Positions 6,025-6,037 of a DNA stretch of 6,037 nt are shown in pieces; the stretch's first letter is position 1, and every line of letters begins with the position of its first letter. A model generated the notes under the pieces. It did no database searches, was not told the DNA's origin, and worked only from the letters and a program-made list of their open reading frames with translations. The translations under genes were made by a program, and so were the position numbers. Source of the DNA: Chitinophagaceae bacterium (GTDB lineage: Bacteria; Bacteroidota; Bacteroidia; Chitinophagales; Chitinophagaceae); assembly GCA_947442905.1 (NCBI GenBank), contig CANEWV010000113.1, forward strand, positions 1 to 6,037, given 5' to 3'.

Positions 6025-6037
6025 TGCAAAAAAGTAA

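Noticed and set aside
6024..6037. ATG overlapping the stop of the last gene (TAATG), possibly starting another gene
   Set aside because: Only four complete codons remain before the window ends, too few to support a coding call.

Overview
The window looks like chromosomal core DNA from a member of the Bacteroidota, probably near the Chitinophagaceae/Sphingobacteriia (inference). Four things point that way. The ClpP, ClpX and KorA proteins have Bacteroidota-style sequences. DNA is AT-rich. Most genes lack a Shine-Dalgarno sequence. Both promoters visible between the divergent genes fit the TTG-N~20-TAnnTTTG pattern of this phylum. There is no sign of mobile elements, CRISPR arrays, rRNA or tRNA.

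Layout: (1) 1-453, the 3' end of tig (trigger factor), closed by a strong intrinsic terminator at 471-497. (2) 541-3281, a tight forward operon of two different clpP paralogues, clpX, and a 51-codon uncharacterised gene that is usually easy to miss. (3) 3283-5130, a reverse-strand korA (gamma-alpha fused subunit of 2-oxoglutarate:ferredoxin oxidoreductase). Its stop codon is one base from the stop of the small gene. (4) 5131-5265, a short divergent promoter region. (5) 5266-6024, a forward gene for a seven-helix Bax inhibitor-1/YccA family membrane protein. No gap exceeds about 135 bases.

Together the left half is a protein quality-control locus: the ribosome-bound chaperone trigger factor, then the ATP-dependent ClpXP protease. 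This is the classic tig-clpP-clpX order, but with clpP duplicated and no lon visible. Both ClpP proteins keep the Ser-His-Asp triad, yet they differ in the N-terminal axial region and at a subunit-interface position, so a mixed ClpP1P2 barrel is plausible. The right half is unrelated: a central carbon metabolism subunit without its usual korB partner next to it, and a membrane ion/stress protein transcribed divergently.

I see no clearly new biological system. The points most worth following are the differentiated ClpP pair, the clpX-linked microprotein and the orphan korA.
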